From: Streptomyces roseoviridis
GTDB taxonomy: Bacteria; Actinomycetota; Actinomycetes; Streptomycetales; Streptomycetaceae
Direction: 5' to 3'
Assembly: GCF_039535235.1 (NCBI RefSeq)
Contig: NZ_BAAAWU010000001.1
Location: forward strand, 6,575,001-6,639,000
DNA: 64,000 nucleotides
Numbering within the stretch: position 1 is the first letter of the stretch; every line of letters starts with the position of its first letter. This document shows, one piece after another, positions 7,447 to 16,146 of the stretch. The translations under genes and the position numbers were made by a program. The notes beneath the pieces were generated by a model that made no database searches, was not told the DNA's origin, and worked only from the letters and a program-made list of their open reading frames with translations.

Positions 7447-8040
7447 TCAGGTTCCCTCGGCGGTGCGCCGGTCCGGCAGTCCGGCCGCCTCCCGGAGGCG
7501 GGCGAACTCCTCCGCCATCGTCGCCGCCGTCCAGTGTGCGTTCAGGCCGCTCGGATTGGGCAGCACCCAGATCCGGGTCGTGCCGTGCGGGCCCTCGACG
7601 GTCCGTTCCTGCGGCCCGACCACGGCCTTCTTCTCGCCGAAAGCCGTGCGGTACGCGGTGACGCCGACCACCGCGAGCCAGCGCGGCGCCAGCTGCCGCA
7701 CCTTCTCGGTCAGGATCCGCCCGCCCTCCCGGTACTCCTCGGCGGTCAGCTCGTCCGCCCGCGCGGTCGCCCTGGCCACCACGTTGGTGATGCCGAGGCC
7801 GTACGAGGGCAGCTCGGACTGCTCCGCCGGGGCGAGCCGCCGCGGCGTGAGGCCGGACAGGTGGAGCACCGGCCAGAAGCGGTTGCCGGGCCGGGCGAAG
7901 TGGTGGCCGGTGGCGGCCGTCATCAGACCCGGGTTGATCCCGCACAGGAGGATGGAAAGGCCGCCCGTGACCACGTCGGGGACGACGCGGTCACGAGCGG
8001 CCTCGAGCTCCGCGGGGGAGAACCGGGTGCTCCCGGTCAG
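7447..8040 (-). CDS. mug: G/U mismatch-specific DNA glycosylase (Mug/TDG family)
   Basis: Removes uracil or thymine mispaired with guanine in base-excision repair. Family motifs are CGINPGL (active-site strand), GLGITNVV and NPSGLNAHW. The conserved N-terminus (FSPAELEAARDRVVPDVV) extends upstream of the first standard start codon, GTG at 7974. The only in-frame candidate that includes it is CTG at 8040, whose last two bases overlap the purB stop (CTGA), with GGGG about 10 bases upstream. I therefore give 8040 as start, 197 aa; 7974 (175 aa) is the conservative alternative. Co-directional with purB and probably co-transcribed. Confidence 0.8.
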   Translation of the reverse strand: MTGSTRFSPAELEAARDRVVPDVVTGGLSILLCGINPGLMTAATGHHFARPGNRFWPVLHLSGLTPRRLAPAEQSELPSYGLGITNVVARATARADELTAEEYREGGRILTEKVRQLAPRWLAVVGVTAYRTAFGEKKAVVGPQERTVEGPHGTTRIWVLPNPSGLNAHWTAATMAEEFARLREAAGLPDRRTAEGT

Positions 8041-9479
8041 AGGATCGCCCCGGGGGTGTAGCCGGCGGCCTCCGGGTGCTGCTTGACGATCTCCTCGATG
8101 CGGGAGACGACGGCGGCGACCTGGTCGGCGGCGGCGCCGGTGAAGGAGAGCTTGTCGGCCATCAGCGCGTCCAGCTGCTCACGGTCCAGCGGGATCCGGT
8201 CGTCGGCGGCCAGCTTGTCCAGGAGCTCGTTGCGCTCGGCTCCCTGCTCGCGCATCGCGAGGGCGGAGGCCACCGCGTTCTCCTTGATGGCCTCGTGGGC
8301 GAGCTCACGGCCCACGCCGGCGCGGACGGCGCCCATCAGGACCTTGGTGGTGGCGAGGAAGGGGAGGTAGCGGTCGAGCTCGCGGGCGACGACCGCCGGG
8401 AAGGCACCGAACTCGTCCAGCACGGTGAGGAAGGTCTCGAGGAGGCCGTCCAGGGCGAAGAACGCGTCCGGCAGGGCCACCCGGCGGACGACCGAGCAGG
8501 AGACGTCGCCCTCGTTCCACTGGTCGCCCGCCAGCTCGCCGGTCATCGAGGCGTAGCCGCGCAGGATCACCATCAGGCCGTTGACGCGCTCGCAGGAGCG
8601 GGTGTTCATCTTGTGCGGCATGGCGGAGGAGCCGACCTGGCCGGGCTTGAAGCCCTCGGTGACCAGCTCGTGGCCCGCCATCAGGCGGATCGTCTTGGCG
8701 ATCGAGGACGGTGCGGCGGCCAGCTGCACCAGGGTCGTCACCACGTCGTAGTCGAGCGAGCGCGGGTAGACCTGGCCGACCGACGTGAAGGCGTGCGCGA
8801 AGCCGAGGTGCCCGGCGATCCGCTGCTCCAGCTCCGCCAGCTTCGAGGCGTCGCCGCCGAGCAGGTCGAGCATGTCCTGGGCAGTGCCGACCGGGCCCTT
8901 GATGCCGCGCAGCGGGTAGCGGCCGAGGAGGTCCTCCAGGCGGGCGTAGGCCACGAGCAGCTCGTCGGCCGCGGTCGCGAACCGCTTGCCGAGGGTGGTG
9001 GCCTGGGCGGCCACGTTGTGGGAGCGGCCGGCCATGACCAGCTCCGCGTACTCGCCGGACAGCTTGCCGAGGCGGGCGAGGACGGCGACGGTGCGGTCCC
9101 GCATCAGCTCCAGGGACAGCCGGATCTGGAGCTGCTCGACGTTCTCGGTCAGGTCGCGCGAGGTCATGCCCTTGTGGACGTGCTCATGGCCGGCGAGGGC
9201 GTTGAACTCCTCGATCCGGGCCTTCACGTCGTGCCGGGTGACCTTCTCGCGCTCGGCGATGGAGCCGAGGTCGACCTGGTCGAGCACGCGCTCGTAGTCG
9301 GCGAGCGCCGCGTCGGGAACCTCGATCCCGAGGTCCTTCTGGGCACGCAGCACGGCGAGCCACAGCCGGCGCTCCAGCTTCACCTTCTGCTCGGGGGACC
9401 AGAGGACGGCGAGCTCCGCGGAGGCGTAGCGGCCGGCCAGGACGTTGGGGATGCGGGGCTTCGCAGTCGCAGCAGTCAC
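8037..9479 (-). CDS. purB: Adenylosuccinate lyase
   Basis: Catalyses two fumarate-releasing steps: SAICAR to AICAR in purine synthesis, and adenylosuccinate to AMP. 480 aa, the length of the long actinobacterial form. Visible are TSRDLTEN, the AGRSHNVAAQATTLGKR active-site stretch, and the fumarase/lyase signature GSSAMPHKMN near residue 300. The GTG start at 9479 lies 8 bases after a good -10 element and has no ribosome site, so the mRNA is probably leaderless. The stop overlaps the putative CTG start of the mug-like gene. Confidence 0.97.
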   Translation of the reverse strand: MTAATAKPRIPNVLAGRYASAELAVLWSPEQKVKLERRLWLAVLRAQKDLGIEVPDAALADYERVLDQVDLGSIAEREKVTRHDVKARIEEFNALAGHEHVHKGMTSRDLTENVEQLQIRLSLELMRDRTVAVLARLGKLSGEYAELVMAGRSHNVAAQATTLGKRFATAADELLVAYARLEDLLGRYPLRGIKGPVGTAQDMLDLLGGDASKLAELEQRIAGHLGFAHAFTSVGQVYPRSLDYDVVTTLVQLAAAPSSIAKTIRLMAGHELVTEGFKPGQVGSSAMPHKMNTRSCERVNGLMVILRGYASMTGELAGDQWNEGDVSCSVVRRVALPDAFFALDGLLETFLTVLDEFGAFPAVVARELDRYLPFLATTKVLMGAVRAGVGRELAHEAIKENAVASALAMREQGAERNELLDKLAADDRIPLDREQLDALMADKLSFTGAAADQVAAVVSRIEEIVKQHPEAAGYTPGAIL

Positions 9480-9487
9480 GTGTCCAG

Positions 9488-9493
9488 AGTTTA
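9488..9493 (-). promoter_or_regulatory. -10 element of purB, leaderless start
   Basis: On the minus strand TAAACT is followed by 8 bases and then the purB GTG. This spacing places transcription start at or next to the start codon, a common arrangement in Streptomyces. The -35 is not clear. Confidence 0.5.
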
Positions 9494-9552
9494 CTGGCGA
9501 TTTCTGCAGGCCAGCGCCAGGGTCCGGCCTGGAGCTTGCTACGAGACGCGCG

Positions 9553-10341
9553 TCACCGCGGCTCGCGCGCGAGCGGCTCGTAGGGCAGCAGCTCCGGGCG
9601 CTTGGGGGCGCGCCCGTCGCCCGAGGAACGGCCGGTGAGCCGGCGGCCGATCCAGGGCACCAGGTGCTGCCGGGCGAACCGGGCGTCGGCGACCCTGCGG
9701 GTGGCCCAGCCCGGGGGCATCACCGCCGGGAGCGGGGCGCGCCAGTCCTCCTCGGGCGGCAGGCCCAGGGCCTGCCAGACCGCCTCGGCCACCCTGTGGT
9801 GACCCTCCGCCGTCAGGTGCAGCCGGTCCACGTCCCACAGGCGCGGGTCGCCGAGCACCGGAGCGCCGTACAGGTCCACCACCAGGGCGCCGTGCCGGGC
9901 CGCGAGCTCGTCCACGTGCGCGAAGAGCTCCTCCATGCGCGGCCGGAAGCGCTCCATGACCGGGCCGTTGCGGCCGGGGCTGCGCATGAGCACCAGCTGC
10001 CCGCAGGACGGGGCGAGCCGTTCGACGGCCTCGCCGAGCAGGCCCTTCACCCGGCCCATGTCGCACTTGGGGCGCAGGGTGTCGTTCAGTCCGCCGACCA
10101 GCGTGACGACATCGGCCTTCATGGCCGCCGCCGCGTCCACCTGTTCGTCGACGATCTGGCCGATCAGCTTTCCGCGCACGGCCAGGTTGGCGTAGCGGAA
10201 GCCGGGGGTGCGGGCGGCGAGCCGTCCCGCGAGGAGGTCGGCCCAGCCGCGGTACGAGCCGTCCGGGTTCAGGTCCGACATGCCCTCGGTGAAGCTGTCG
10301 CCCAGGGCGACGAGACTGGTGTAGGTGGCATTGATCTCCAT
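9553..10341 (-). CDS. SGNH/GDSL-family hydrolase
   Basis: 262 aa. Block I is VALGDSFTEGMSD at residues 9-21 with the nucleophile Ser; block III is TLVGGLND (oxyanion Asn) and block V is DRLHLTAEGH (Asp and His of the triad). This is the esterase/lipase SGNH fold. No signal peptide is seen when starting at ATG 10341, so it is cytoplasmic; the substrate is unknown. An upstream start at 10425 would add a basic, poorly conserved segment and was not used. The gene follows the CNNM/CBS pair, separated by a very strong hairpin, so it is probably transcribed separately. Confidence 0.85.
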   Translation of the reverse strand: MEINATYTSLVALGDSFTEGMSDLNPDGSYRGWADLLAGRLAARTPGFRYANLAVRGKLIGQIVDEQVDAAAAMKADVVTLVGGLNDTLRPKCDMGRVKGLLGEAVERLAPSCGQLVLMRSPGRNGPVMERFRPRMEELFAHVDELAARHGALVVDLYGAPVLGDPRLWDVDRLHLTAEGHHRVAEAVWQALGLPPEEDWRAPLPAVMPPGWATRRVADARFARQHLVPWIGRRLTGRSSGDGRAPKRPELLPYEPLAREPR

Positions 10342-10405
10342 GGCCCAGCGATCGTACCGTGCGGTATGCGCCGCTCGCCGACGGAGAGCGACGCGCACCG
10401 ACCGA

Positions 10406-10450
10406 CGGAGCGGGGCCCGGGACACGCACGGTGTCCCGGGCCCCGCTCCG
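10406..10450 (-). terminator. Strong hairpin terminator after CNNM/CBS operon
   Basis: A perfect 20-bp inverted repeat with a 5-base loop begins 13 bases after the stop of the downstream CBS-domain gene and ends before the SGNH hydrolase start. It should end transcription of the two membrane protein genes. Confidence 0.85.
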
Positions 10451-10462
10451 TACGACCGGTCG

Positions 10463-11482
10463 TCACGGCGCCGACGGGCGCCCCACCAGTTCGCGCAGCA
10501 CGTCCTCCATCGTCACCAGACCGGCCGGCTTGCCGTCCTCGTCGACGACCGCCGCCAGGTGGGTCCGGCTGCGGCGCATCGCCGTCAGCACGTCGTCCAT
10601 CGGCGTCGCCGCCCGCACCCGCGCGATCGGCCGCATCGCCGACACCGGGAACGGCAGGTCGCGCGGGGTGACGTCCAGGGCGTCCTTCACGTGCAGGTAA
10701 CCGAGGATCCGGCGGCCCGAGTCGATCACCGGGAAGCGGGAGAACCCGGTCCGCGCCGACAGCGCCTCCAGTTCCTCCGGGGTCGTCTCCACCCGCGCGT
10801 ACACGACCTTCTCCACCGGCATCACGACGTCCCGCACCGGGCGCCGGCCCAGCTCCAGGGCGTCGTGCAGCCGCTCGGCCGCACGGTCGTCGAGCAGACC
10901 CGCGTCACCCGCGTCGGTGACCATCCGGGCCAGCTCGTCGTCCGAGAACGTCGCCGAGACCTCGTCCTTCGCCTCCACCCGCAGCAGCTTCAGGATGCCG
11001 TTGGCGAACGCGTTGATCGCGAAGATCACCGGACGCAGCGCCCGCGCGAGGGCCACCAGCGGCGGGCCGAGGAGCAGCGCCGAGCGGGTCGGCTCGGCCA
11101 GCGCGATGTTCTTCGGCACCATCTCGCCCAGCAGCATGTGCAGATACGTGGCGACCGTCAGGGCGATCACGAACGAGATCGGGTGCACCAGGCCGTGCGG
11201 CACGCCCACGGCGTCGAACACCGGCTCCAGCAGGTGCGCGATGGCCGGTTCGGCCACGATGCCGAGGACCAGGGTGCACAGCGTGATGCCGAGCTGGGCG
11301 GCGGCGAGCAGCGCCGAGACGTGCTGCAGACCCCACATGACGCTGCGCGCCCGGCGGTCACCGGACTCGGCGAGCGGCTCGATCTGGCTGCGGCGCACGG
11401 AAATCAGGGCGAACTCGGCGCCGACGAAGAAGGCGTTGACGACCAGGGTCGCCAGGCCGATCAGCAGTTGGATCGCGGTCAT
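10463..11482 (-). CDS. CNNM/CBS-domain membrane protein (hemolysin C/CorC-like), second of pair
   Basis: 339 aa. An N-terminal CNNM (DUF21) domain with about four membrane segments (LIGLATLVVNAFFVGAEFAL; LGITLCTLVLGIVAEPAI; ISFVIALTVATYLHMLLGEM) contains the conserved GAEFALISVRRSQ and GEMVPKNIAL motifs. Two CBS motifs follow (PVRDVVMPVEKVV; LAAVVDEDGKPAGLVTMEDV). Homologues are linked to magnesium/cobalt transport or efflux. It lacks the C-terminal CorC_HlyC domain carried by its upstream partner. Its ATG overlaps the partner's stop by 4 bases, so the two are coupled and may form a hetero-oligomer. Confidence 0.88.
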   Translation of the reverse strand: MTAIQLLIGLATLVVNAFFVGAEFALISVRRSQIEPLAESGDRRARSVMWGLQHVSALLAAAQLGITLCTLVLGIVAEPAIAHLLEPVFDAVGVPHGLVHPISFVIALTVATYLHMLLGEMVPKNIALAEPTRSALLLGPPLVALARALRPVIFAINAFANGILKLLRVEAKDEVSATFSDDELARMVTDAGDAGLLDDRAAERLHDALELGRRPVRDVVMPVEKVVYARVETTPEELEALSARTGFSRFPVIDSGRRILGYLHVKDALDVTPRDLPFPVSAMRPIARVRAATPMDDVLTAMRRSRTHLAAVVDEDGKPAGLVTMEDVLRELVGRPSAP

Positions 11483-12819
11483 CGGCCGGCCTCCTCGTCC
11501 GTGTCGTCGAGGTGGGGGAGCGGGGCGTGCATCAGCACGCGGGCCGCCCGCCGCCCGGAGGCGTCCACCACTTCCAGGCGCCAGCCCGCCAGCTCCAGGG
11601 TGTCGCCGACGGCCGGGATCCGGCCGAGTTCGGTGGCGAGCACGCCCGCCAGCGTCTCGTACGGCCCCTCGGGCACCCGCAGGCCGACGGTCTCCAGCTG
11701 GTCGGTGCGGGCCGCGCCGTCCGCGGACCACAGCGCGCGGCCGTCGGCGTCCTCGCCCGCCGGCGCCAGGTCCGGCGTCTCGTGCGGATCGTGCTCGTCG
11801 CGGACCTCGCCGACGACCTCCTCGACGATGTCCTCCAGGGTCGCGACCCCGGCCGTGCCCCCGTACTCGTCGATGACGACGGCCATCGTCTGCTTGCCGG
11901 ACAGCCGGTCGAGCAGCTTGTCCACGGTCAGGCTCTCGGGGACCAGCAGCGGCTCGCGCAGCATGTCGCCGATCCGGCGGCGGCGCCGTTCGTCGGCCGG
12001 TATCGCCAGGACGTCCTTGATGTGCGCGATGCCGACGACCGAGTCGAGGCTGCCGCGGTAGACGGGGAAGCGGCTCAGGCCGGTCGCGCGGGTCGCGTTG
12101 GCGACGTCCTCCGCGGTGGCCTGCACCTCCAGGGCGGTGACCTGGACGCGCGGCGTCATCACGTTCTCGGCGGTCAGCTCGGCCAGGTTCAGGGTGCGCA
12201 CGAACAGCTCGGCGGTGTCCGCCTCCAGCGCGCCCTCCTTCGCGGAGTGCCGGGCCAGGGCGACCAGCTCCTGCGGGGAGCGGGCCGAGGCCAGCTCCTC
12301 GGTCGGCTCCATGCCGAGCCGGCGCAGGATCCGGTTCGCGGTGTTGTTGAGGTGGCTGATCAGCGGCTTGAACGCGGCGGTGAAGATCCGCTGCGGCGTG
12401 CCCACGACCTTGGCCATCGCCAGCGGCGAGGAGATCGCCCAGTTCTTGGGGACCAGCTCGCCCACCACCATCAGGACGACGGTGGACAGGGCGGTGCCGA
12501 TCACCAGGGCCACGGAGGAGGCGACGCCGGCGGACAGCCCGAGGTCGGTGAGCGGGCCGCGGATCAGCTTGGCGATCGACGGCTCGGAGAGCATGCCGAC
12601 GATCAGGTTGGTCACGGTGATGCCGAGCTGGGCGCCGGAGAGCTGGAACGTGAGCGACTTGACGGCCTTGAGGGCGCCGGCCGCGCCGCGCTCGCCGCGC
12701 TCCACGGCCTTCTCGAGCTCGGAGCGCTCGACGGTGGTCAGCGAGAACTCGGCCGCGACGAAAGCGCCGCAGGCGAGCGAGAGCAGCAGTGCCACCAGGA
12801 GCAGCAGTACCTCGGTCAT
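11479..12819 (-). CDS. CNNM/CBS/CorC_HlyC membrane protein, first of pair
   Basis: 446 aa. CNNM membrane domain in residues 1-200 (LLLLVALLLSLACGAFVAAEF; GAQLGITVTNLIVG; GELVPKNWAISSP), then a CBS pair (ENVMTPRVQVTAL; MAVVIDEYGGTAGVATLEDI) and a CorC_HlyC domain near residues 355-435 (DQLETVGLRVPEGPYETLAG). The family is implicated in magnesium/cobalt homeostasis and was first named for hemolysin C. ATG at 12819 lies just after an AGGTGAACC-like site. It is the first gene of a two-gene operon with the shorter paralogue. Confidence 0.9.
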   Translation of the reverse strand: MTEVLLLLVALLLSLACGAFVAAEFSLTTVERSELEKAVERGERGAAGALKAVKSLTFQLSGAQLGITVTNLIVGMLSEPSIAKLIRGPLTDLGLSAGVASSVALVIGTALSTVVLMVVGELVPKNWAISSPLAMAKVVGTPQRIFTAAFKPLISHLNNTANRILRRLGMEPTEELASARSPQELVALARHSAKEGALEADTAELFVRTLNLAELTAENVMTPRVQVTALEVQATAEDVANATRATGLSRFPVYRGSLDSVVGIAHIKDVLAIPADERRRRRIGDMLREPLLVPESLTVDKLLDRLSGKQTMAVVIDEYGGTAGVATLEDIVEEVVGEVRDEHDPHETPDLAPAGEDADGRALWSADGAARTDQLETVGLRVPEGPYETLAGVLATELGRIPAVGDTLELAGWRLEVVDASGRRAARVLMHAPLPHLDDTDEEAGR

Positions 12820-13022
12820 CGGTTCACCTCCGTCCCTCGACGTGTCCCATGATCAGTCAGGGGAGGGAGGACCGCGCGATGTCGGCTGCGGGAGGGGCTA
12901 CTGGGAGGCTCGCCCATGGGCGGACGCTCACACCTTTCGGGAGTTCCGGAATGCGACCGGGTGATCACTTACCCTGATCGCTTGCCCGTCCATCGTAAAG
13001 GACCGGCAAAGTGGAGAGGCGG

Positions 13023-13469
13023 TCAGGAGCCGGCAGGGGCCCCGAGCGGCTTCACCCAGCGCGTCCACGCCTCCTCGGGCACGTACGCCGCAGCCCGCCA
13101 CGCGGTCCGGCCCAGCTCGTTGCGGTCGAGCACCATCGCGTCCGCGCGCCGGCCCCCGAGCCGTACGAAACGTTCCTCCGCCGCGGCGAGCAACGCGCCA
13201 CCGATGCCGCGCCGCCGCTGCCCCGGGTGGACGGCGAGCCGGTACAGATGACAGCGCCACCCGTCGAACCCGGCGATCACCGTCCCGACCAGCTCGCCCG
13301 CCCGCTCCGCGAGCAGCAGGGCCTCCGGGTCGCGCTCGACGAGCGTCGCCACTCCGGCGTGGTCGTCGCTGATGCTGGCGCCCTCGGCCGCCGCCTTCCA
13401 GAAGGCGAGCACGGCGTCGATGTCGGCCGCCACCGCGGCCCGTATCCGAAGATCGTCCATGGCCGTCAT
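13023..13469 (-). CDS. GNAT-family N-acetyltransferase
   Basis: 148 aa. The acetyl-CoA binding motif A is clear (HLYRLAVHPGQRRRGIGGAL, with the Q/R-x-x-G-x-G/A loop), followed by AEERFVRLG. It transfers an acetyl group from acetyl-CoA to an amine of an unknown small molecule or protein. ATG at 13469 was preferred over the upstream 13511 start because the latter adds a non-conserved basic stretch; ATG 13460 is also possible. It is followed by no obvious operon partner. Confidence 0.8.
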   Translation of the reverse strand: MTAMDDLRIRAAVAADIDAVLAFWKAAAEGASISDDHAGVATLVERDPEALLLAERAGELVGTVIAGFDGWRCHLYRLAVHPGQRRRGIGGALLAAAEERFVRLGGRRADAMVLDRNELGRTAWRAAAYVPEEAWTRWVKPLGAPAGS

Positions 13470-13572
13470 CCCACCATCGGCGGCCCCGGCCCGTCGACCG
13501 CGTTCCACCACGCGGGACGGGTGCGTCGGGGGCGGGACGGCGGGGCGCGGGGCGGCGTCCCCACGGGCCTGC

Positions 13573-13917
13573 CTAGCCCGTCACGAAACAGAACTCGTTG
13601 CCCTCCGGATCGCACATCACCTGGAACGACCCCTGCTCGTCCGTCACGATCCCGCCCGACCGGCGCGCCCCCAGCGGCAGCGCCTCCTCGGCGGCCGCGG
13701 CCGGATCGGCGACCTCCAGGTCCAGATGGACCCGGTTCTTCACCGCCTTGCCCTCCGGCACCTTCTGGAACGCCACCCGCACGAACTCCGGCGGGTCCAC
13801 ATAGGACCAGTCGGGGCTCCGGTCGACCGGAGCCCCGCCGAGGAGCGCCGCCCAGAACCGCGCGAGCGCGGCCGGATCGGCGCAGTCGAAAACGATCTCC
13901 TGCACTCGGGTACGCAT
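13573..13917 (-). CDS. VOC-family (glyoxalase-like) protein
   Basis: 114 aa, a two-module vicinal-oxygen-chelate fold. Hallmarks are the opening EIVFDCADPAALARFWAALL, the HLDLEVAD strand with a metal-ligand His, and the closing QVMCDPEGNEFCFV with a Glu ligand. Members include glyoxalases, dioxygenases and antibiotic-binding proteins; nothing here decides among them. A second protein of the same subtype is encoded at 43315-43782. Confidence 0.82.
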   Translation of the reverse strand: MRTRVQEIVFDCADPAALARFWAALLGGAPVDRSPDWSYVDPPEFVRVAFQKVPEGKAVKNRVHLDLEVADPAAAAEEALPLGARRSGGIVTDEQGSFQVMCDPEGNEFCFVTG

Positions 13918-13935
13918 ACGGTGAGCGTACGGAGT

Positions 13936-14652
13936 TCAGGCCCCCGCCGTCGCGGCGAACGCCGCCGCGTCCCAGTCGCCGCCGAGCGCGGGCGCCAGCC
14001 AGCTCGCCGCCGCCGCCCGGAACGCCTCGGCGTCGAGACCGCCCGCGCCCTCCGGCACCGCGCCGAGCAGCGGCGCCCCGGCCACCTCCGGCAGGTCCGT
14101 CAGATTGCAGCGCATCGCCAGGTCGGGGGCGGCCGGCCAACTGCCGACCACCACGCCCAGCTGCTCGATGCCGCGCGCCCGCAGGGCCTCCGCGGTCAGC
14201 GCGGTCGTGTTCAGCGTGCCGAGACCGGCCGGCACCACCACGAGCACCGGCGCGCCGAGCAGCCGGGCCGCGTCCGCGAGCGTCCCGCCCTCCTCGTCGA
14301 AGCGCACGAGCAGCCCTCCGGCCCCCTCCACGAGCACCAGGTCGTGCTCGGCCGCCAGCTTCCGCGCCGCCTCCGCGACCTCCGCGGGCCTCACCGGCGC
14401 GAGCCCCGCCCGCCGTGCCGCGGTTCCCGGCGCCAACGGCTCCGGGAACCGGGCCAGCTCCGCCCCGGTCGCCGCGCCCGACAGCCGCACCACCTCGTCC
14501 GCGTCCCCCGCCTCCCCGGGCCCGACCCCGGTCTGCGCCGGCTTCAGCACGGCGACGGAACGCCCGGCGGCGGTGGCGACGGCGGCGAGGGCGGCGGTGA
14601 CGACGGTCTTGCCGATCTCGGTCCCGGTGCCGCTGACGACGATGGTGGTCAT
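13936..14652 (-). CDS. bioD: Dethiobiotin synthetase
   Basis: ATP-dependent carboxylation of 7,8-diaminopelargonate to dethiobiotin, the third biotin ring-building step. 238 aa. The P-loop variant is SGTGTEIGKTVV at residues 7-18, with catalytic Lys in VAVLKPAQTGV and the DLVLVEGAGGLLV strand. The family's substrate-binding residues are retained. GAGAGGGAC precedes the ATG. It follows bioA by 200 bases on the same strand, in the order bioB-bioA-bioD. Confidence 0.95.
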   Translation of the reverse strand: MTTIVVSGTGTEIGKTVVTAALAAVATAAGRSVAVLKPAQTGVGPGEAGDADEVVRLSGAATGAELARFPEPLAPGTAARRAGLAPVRPAEVAEAARKLAAEHDLVLVEGAGGLLVRFDEEGGTLADAARLLGAPVLVVVPAGLGTLNTTALTAEALRARGIEQLGVVVGSWPAAPDLAMRCNLTDLPEVAGAPLLGAVPEGAGGLDAEAFRAAAASWLAPALGGDWDAAAFAATAGA

Positions 14653-14853
14653 GCTGGTGTCCCTCTCTGTGGATAGGTCCGGGCCGGATGCCCGGTGACG
14701 GGGGCGCCGCCCGGGCCGCGACCCCGCGCCCGCGCCCGTGACCCCGCGCCCGCGCGGCGCGAGCCGCCGTGCGAAGGCCCTCCTCCGGGGCGAGGCCCCG
14801 GGCGCGGCGTGCCGGCCCGGGGACGCGACCGCCCCGGCCGCGCACCGGGCGGC

Positions 14854-16146
14854 TCAGCCCGCGGTCGCCGCCGCGTGGACCGCCCGGCAGATGCGGGCCA
14901 CGTCCTCGTCGCGCGTCACGAACGGCGGCATCGTGTAGATGAGGTCCCGGAACGGCCGCAGCCAGACTCCCGCCCCCACCGCCGCCCGCGTCGCCGACGC
15001 CATGTCGACGTCGTGGTCGAGCTGGACGACGCCGATCGCACCGAGGACGCGGACGTCCCGGACGCCCGGGACGCCGGCGACGGGCGCCAGTCCCTCCCGG
15101 AGTCCCGCCTCGATGCGCTTCACCTCGACCTGCCAGTCCTGGGACAGCAGCAGGTCGATCGAGGCGAGCGCGACCGCCGAGGCGAGCGGGTTGCCCATGA
15201 AGGTCGGCCCGTGGGCGAGGACGGGCACCTCGCCGCGCGAGATGCCGTCCGCCACCCGGGAGGCGCACAGGGTCGCGGCCATGGACAGATAACCGCCGGT
15301 CAGCGCCTTGCCCACGCACATCACATCGGGCGATACGCCCGCGTGGTCAGCGGCGAAGAGCGCGCCCGTGCGTCCGAACCCGGTCGCGATCTCGTCGAAG
15401 ACCAGCAGCACGTCGTGCGCGTCGCACGCCTCCCGCAGGACCCGCAGATACGCGGGGTCGTGGAAGCGCATCCCGCCCGCGCCCTGCACGACCGGCTCCA
15501 CGATGACCGCGGCCAGCTCGTCCGCGTGCCGCCCGATCTCCTCGCGCAGCAGCTCCGCGTACGACTCCTCGTACGCGACGGGCGGCGGCGGCACGAAGAC
15601 CTGCCGCTGGAGGACGCCCGACCACAGCTCGTGCATGCCCCCGTCGGGATCGCACACGGACATCGGCTGCCAGGTGTCGCCGTGGTAGCCGCCGCGCCAG
15701 GTCAGCAGCCGCCGCTTGCCGGGGCGGCCGACCGAGCGCCAGTACTGCAGGCACATCTTCGCGGCGACCTCGACCGCGACCGACCCGGAGTCGCTGAGGA
15801 ACACGTGCCGCAGCGGCTCGGGCGTGATCTCCACGAGCCGCGCCGCCAGCCGGACGGCCGGCTCGTGGGTGAGCCCGCCGAACATGACGTGACTCATCCG
15901 GTCGAGCTGGCCGCGCGCGGCCTCGTTCAGCACCGGGTGGTTGTAGCCGTGGATCGCCGACCACCACGAGGACATGCCGTCGACCAACTCGTCCTGGCCC
16001 TCGGCCGGTTCGGCCAGCCGGAGCCGCACCCCGGACGCGGACGCGACGACCAGCGGATCCGTGCGCCCCGGCATGGGGCCGTACGGGTGCCAGACGTGCG
16101 CCCGGTCCAGGGCCAGCAGTTCGTCGTTGCGCACGGCCACCGTCAC
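14854..16146 (-). CDS. bioA: Adenosylmethionine-8-amino-7-oxononanoate aminotransferase
   Basis: PLP-dependent transfer of the SAM amino group to KAPA, giving 7,8-diaminopelargonate. 430 aa. BioA-specific features are HVWHPYGPM at the N-terminus, [29 protein letters not shown], the cofactor-binding [13 protein letters not shown], and the Schiff-base lysine in [17 protein letters not shown]. The GTG start at 16146 overlaps the bioB TGA (GTGA), so the two are translationally coupled. Confidence 0.96.
   Translation of the reverse strand: MTVAVRNDELLALDRAHVWHPYGPMPGRTDPLVVASASGVRLRLAEPAEGQDELVDGMSSWWSAIHGYNHPVLNEAARGQLDRMSHVMFGGLTHEPAVRLAARLVEITPEPLRHVFLSDSGSVAVEVAAKMCLQYWRSVGRPGKRRLLTWRGGYHGDTWQPMSVCDPDGGMHELWSGVLQRQVFVPPPPVAYEESYAELLREEIGRHADELAAVIVEPVVQGAGGMRFHDPAYLRVLREACDAHDVLLVFDEIATGFGRTGALFAADHAGVSPDVMCVGKALTGGYLSMAATLCASRVADGISRGEVPVLAHGPTFMGNPLASAVALASIDLLLSQDWQVEVKRIEAGLREGLAPVAGVPGVRDVRVLGAIGVVQLDHDVDMASATRAAVGAGVWLRPFRDLIYTMPPFVTRDEDVARICRAVHAAATAG

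Noticed and set aside
10463-12819. Hemolysin toxin operon
   Set aside because: The hemolysin C name is historical; CNNM/CBS proteins are cation-transport related and common housekeeping genes.
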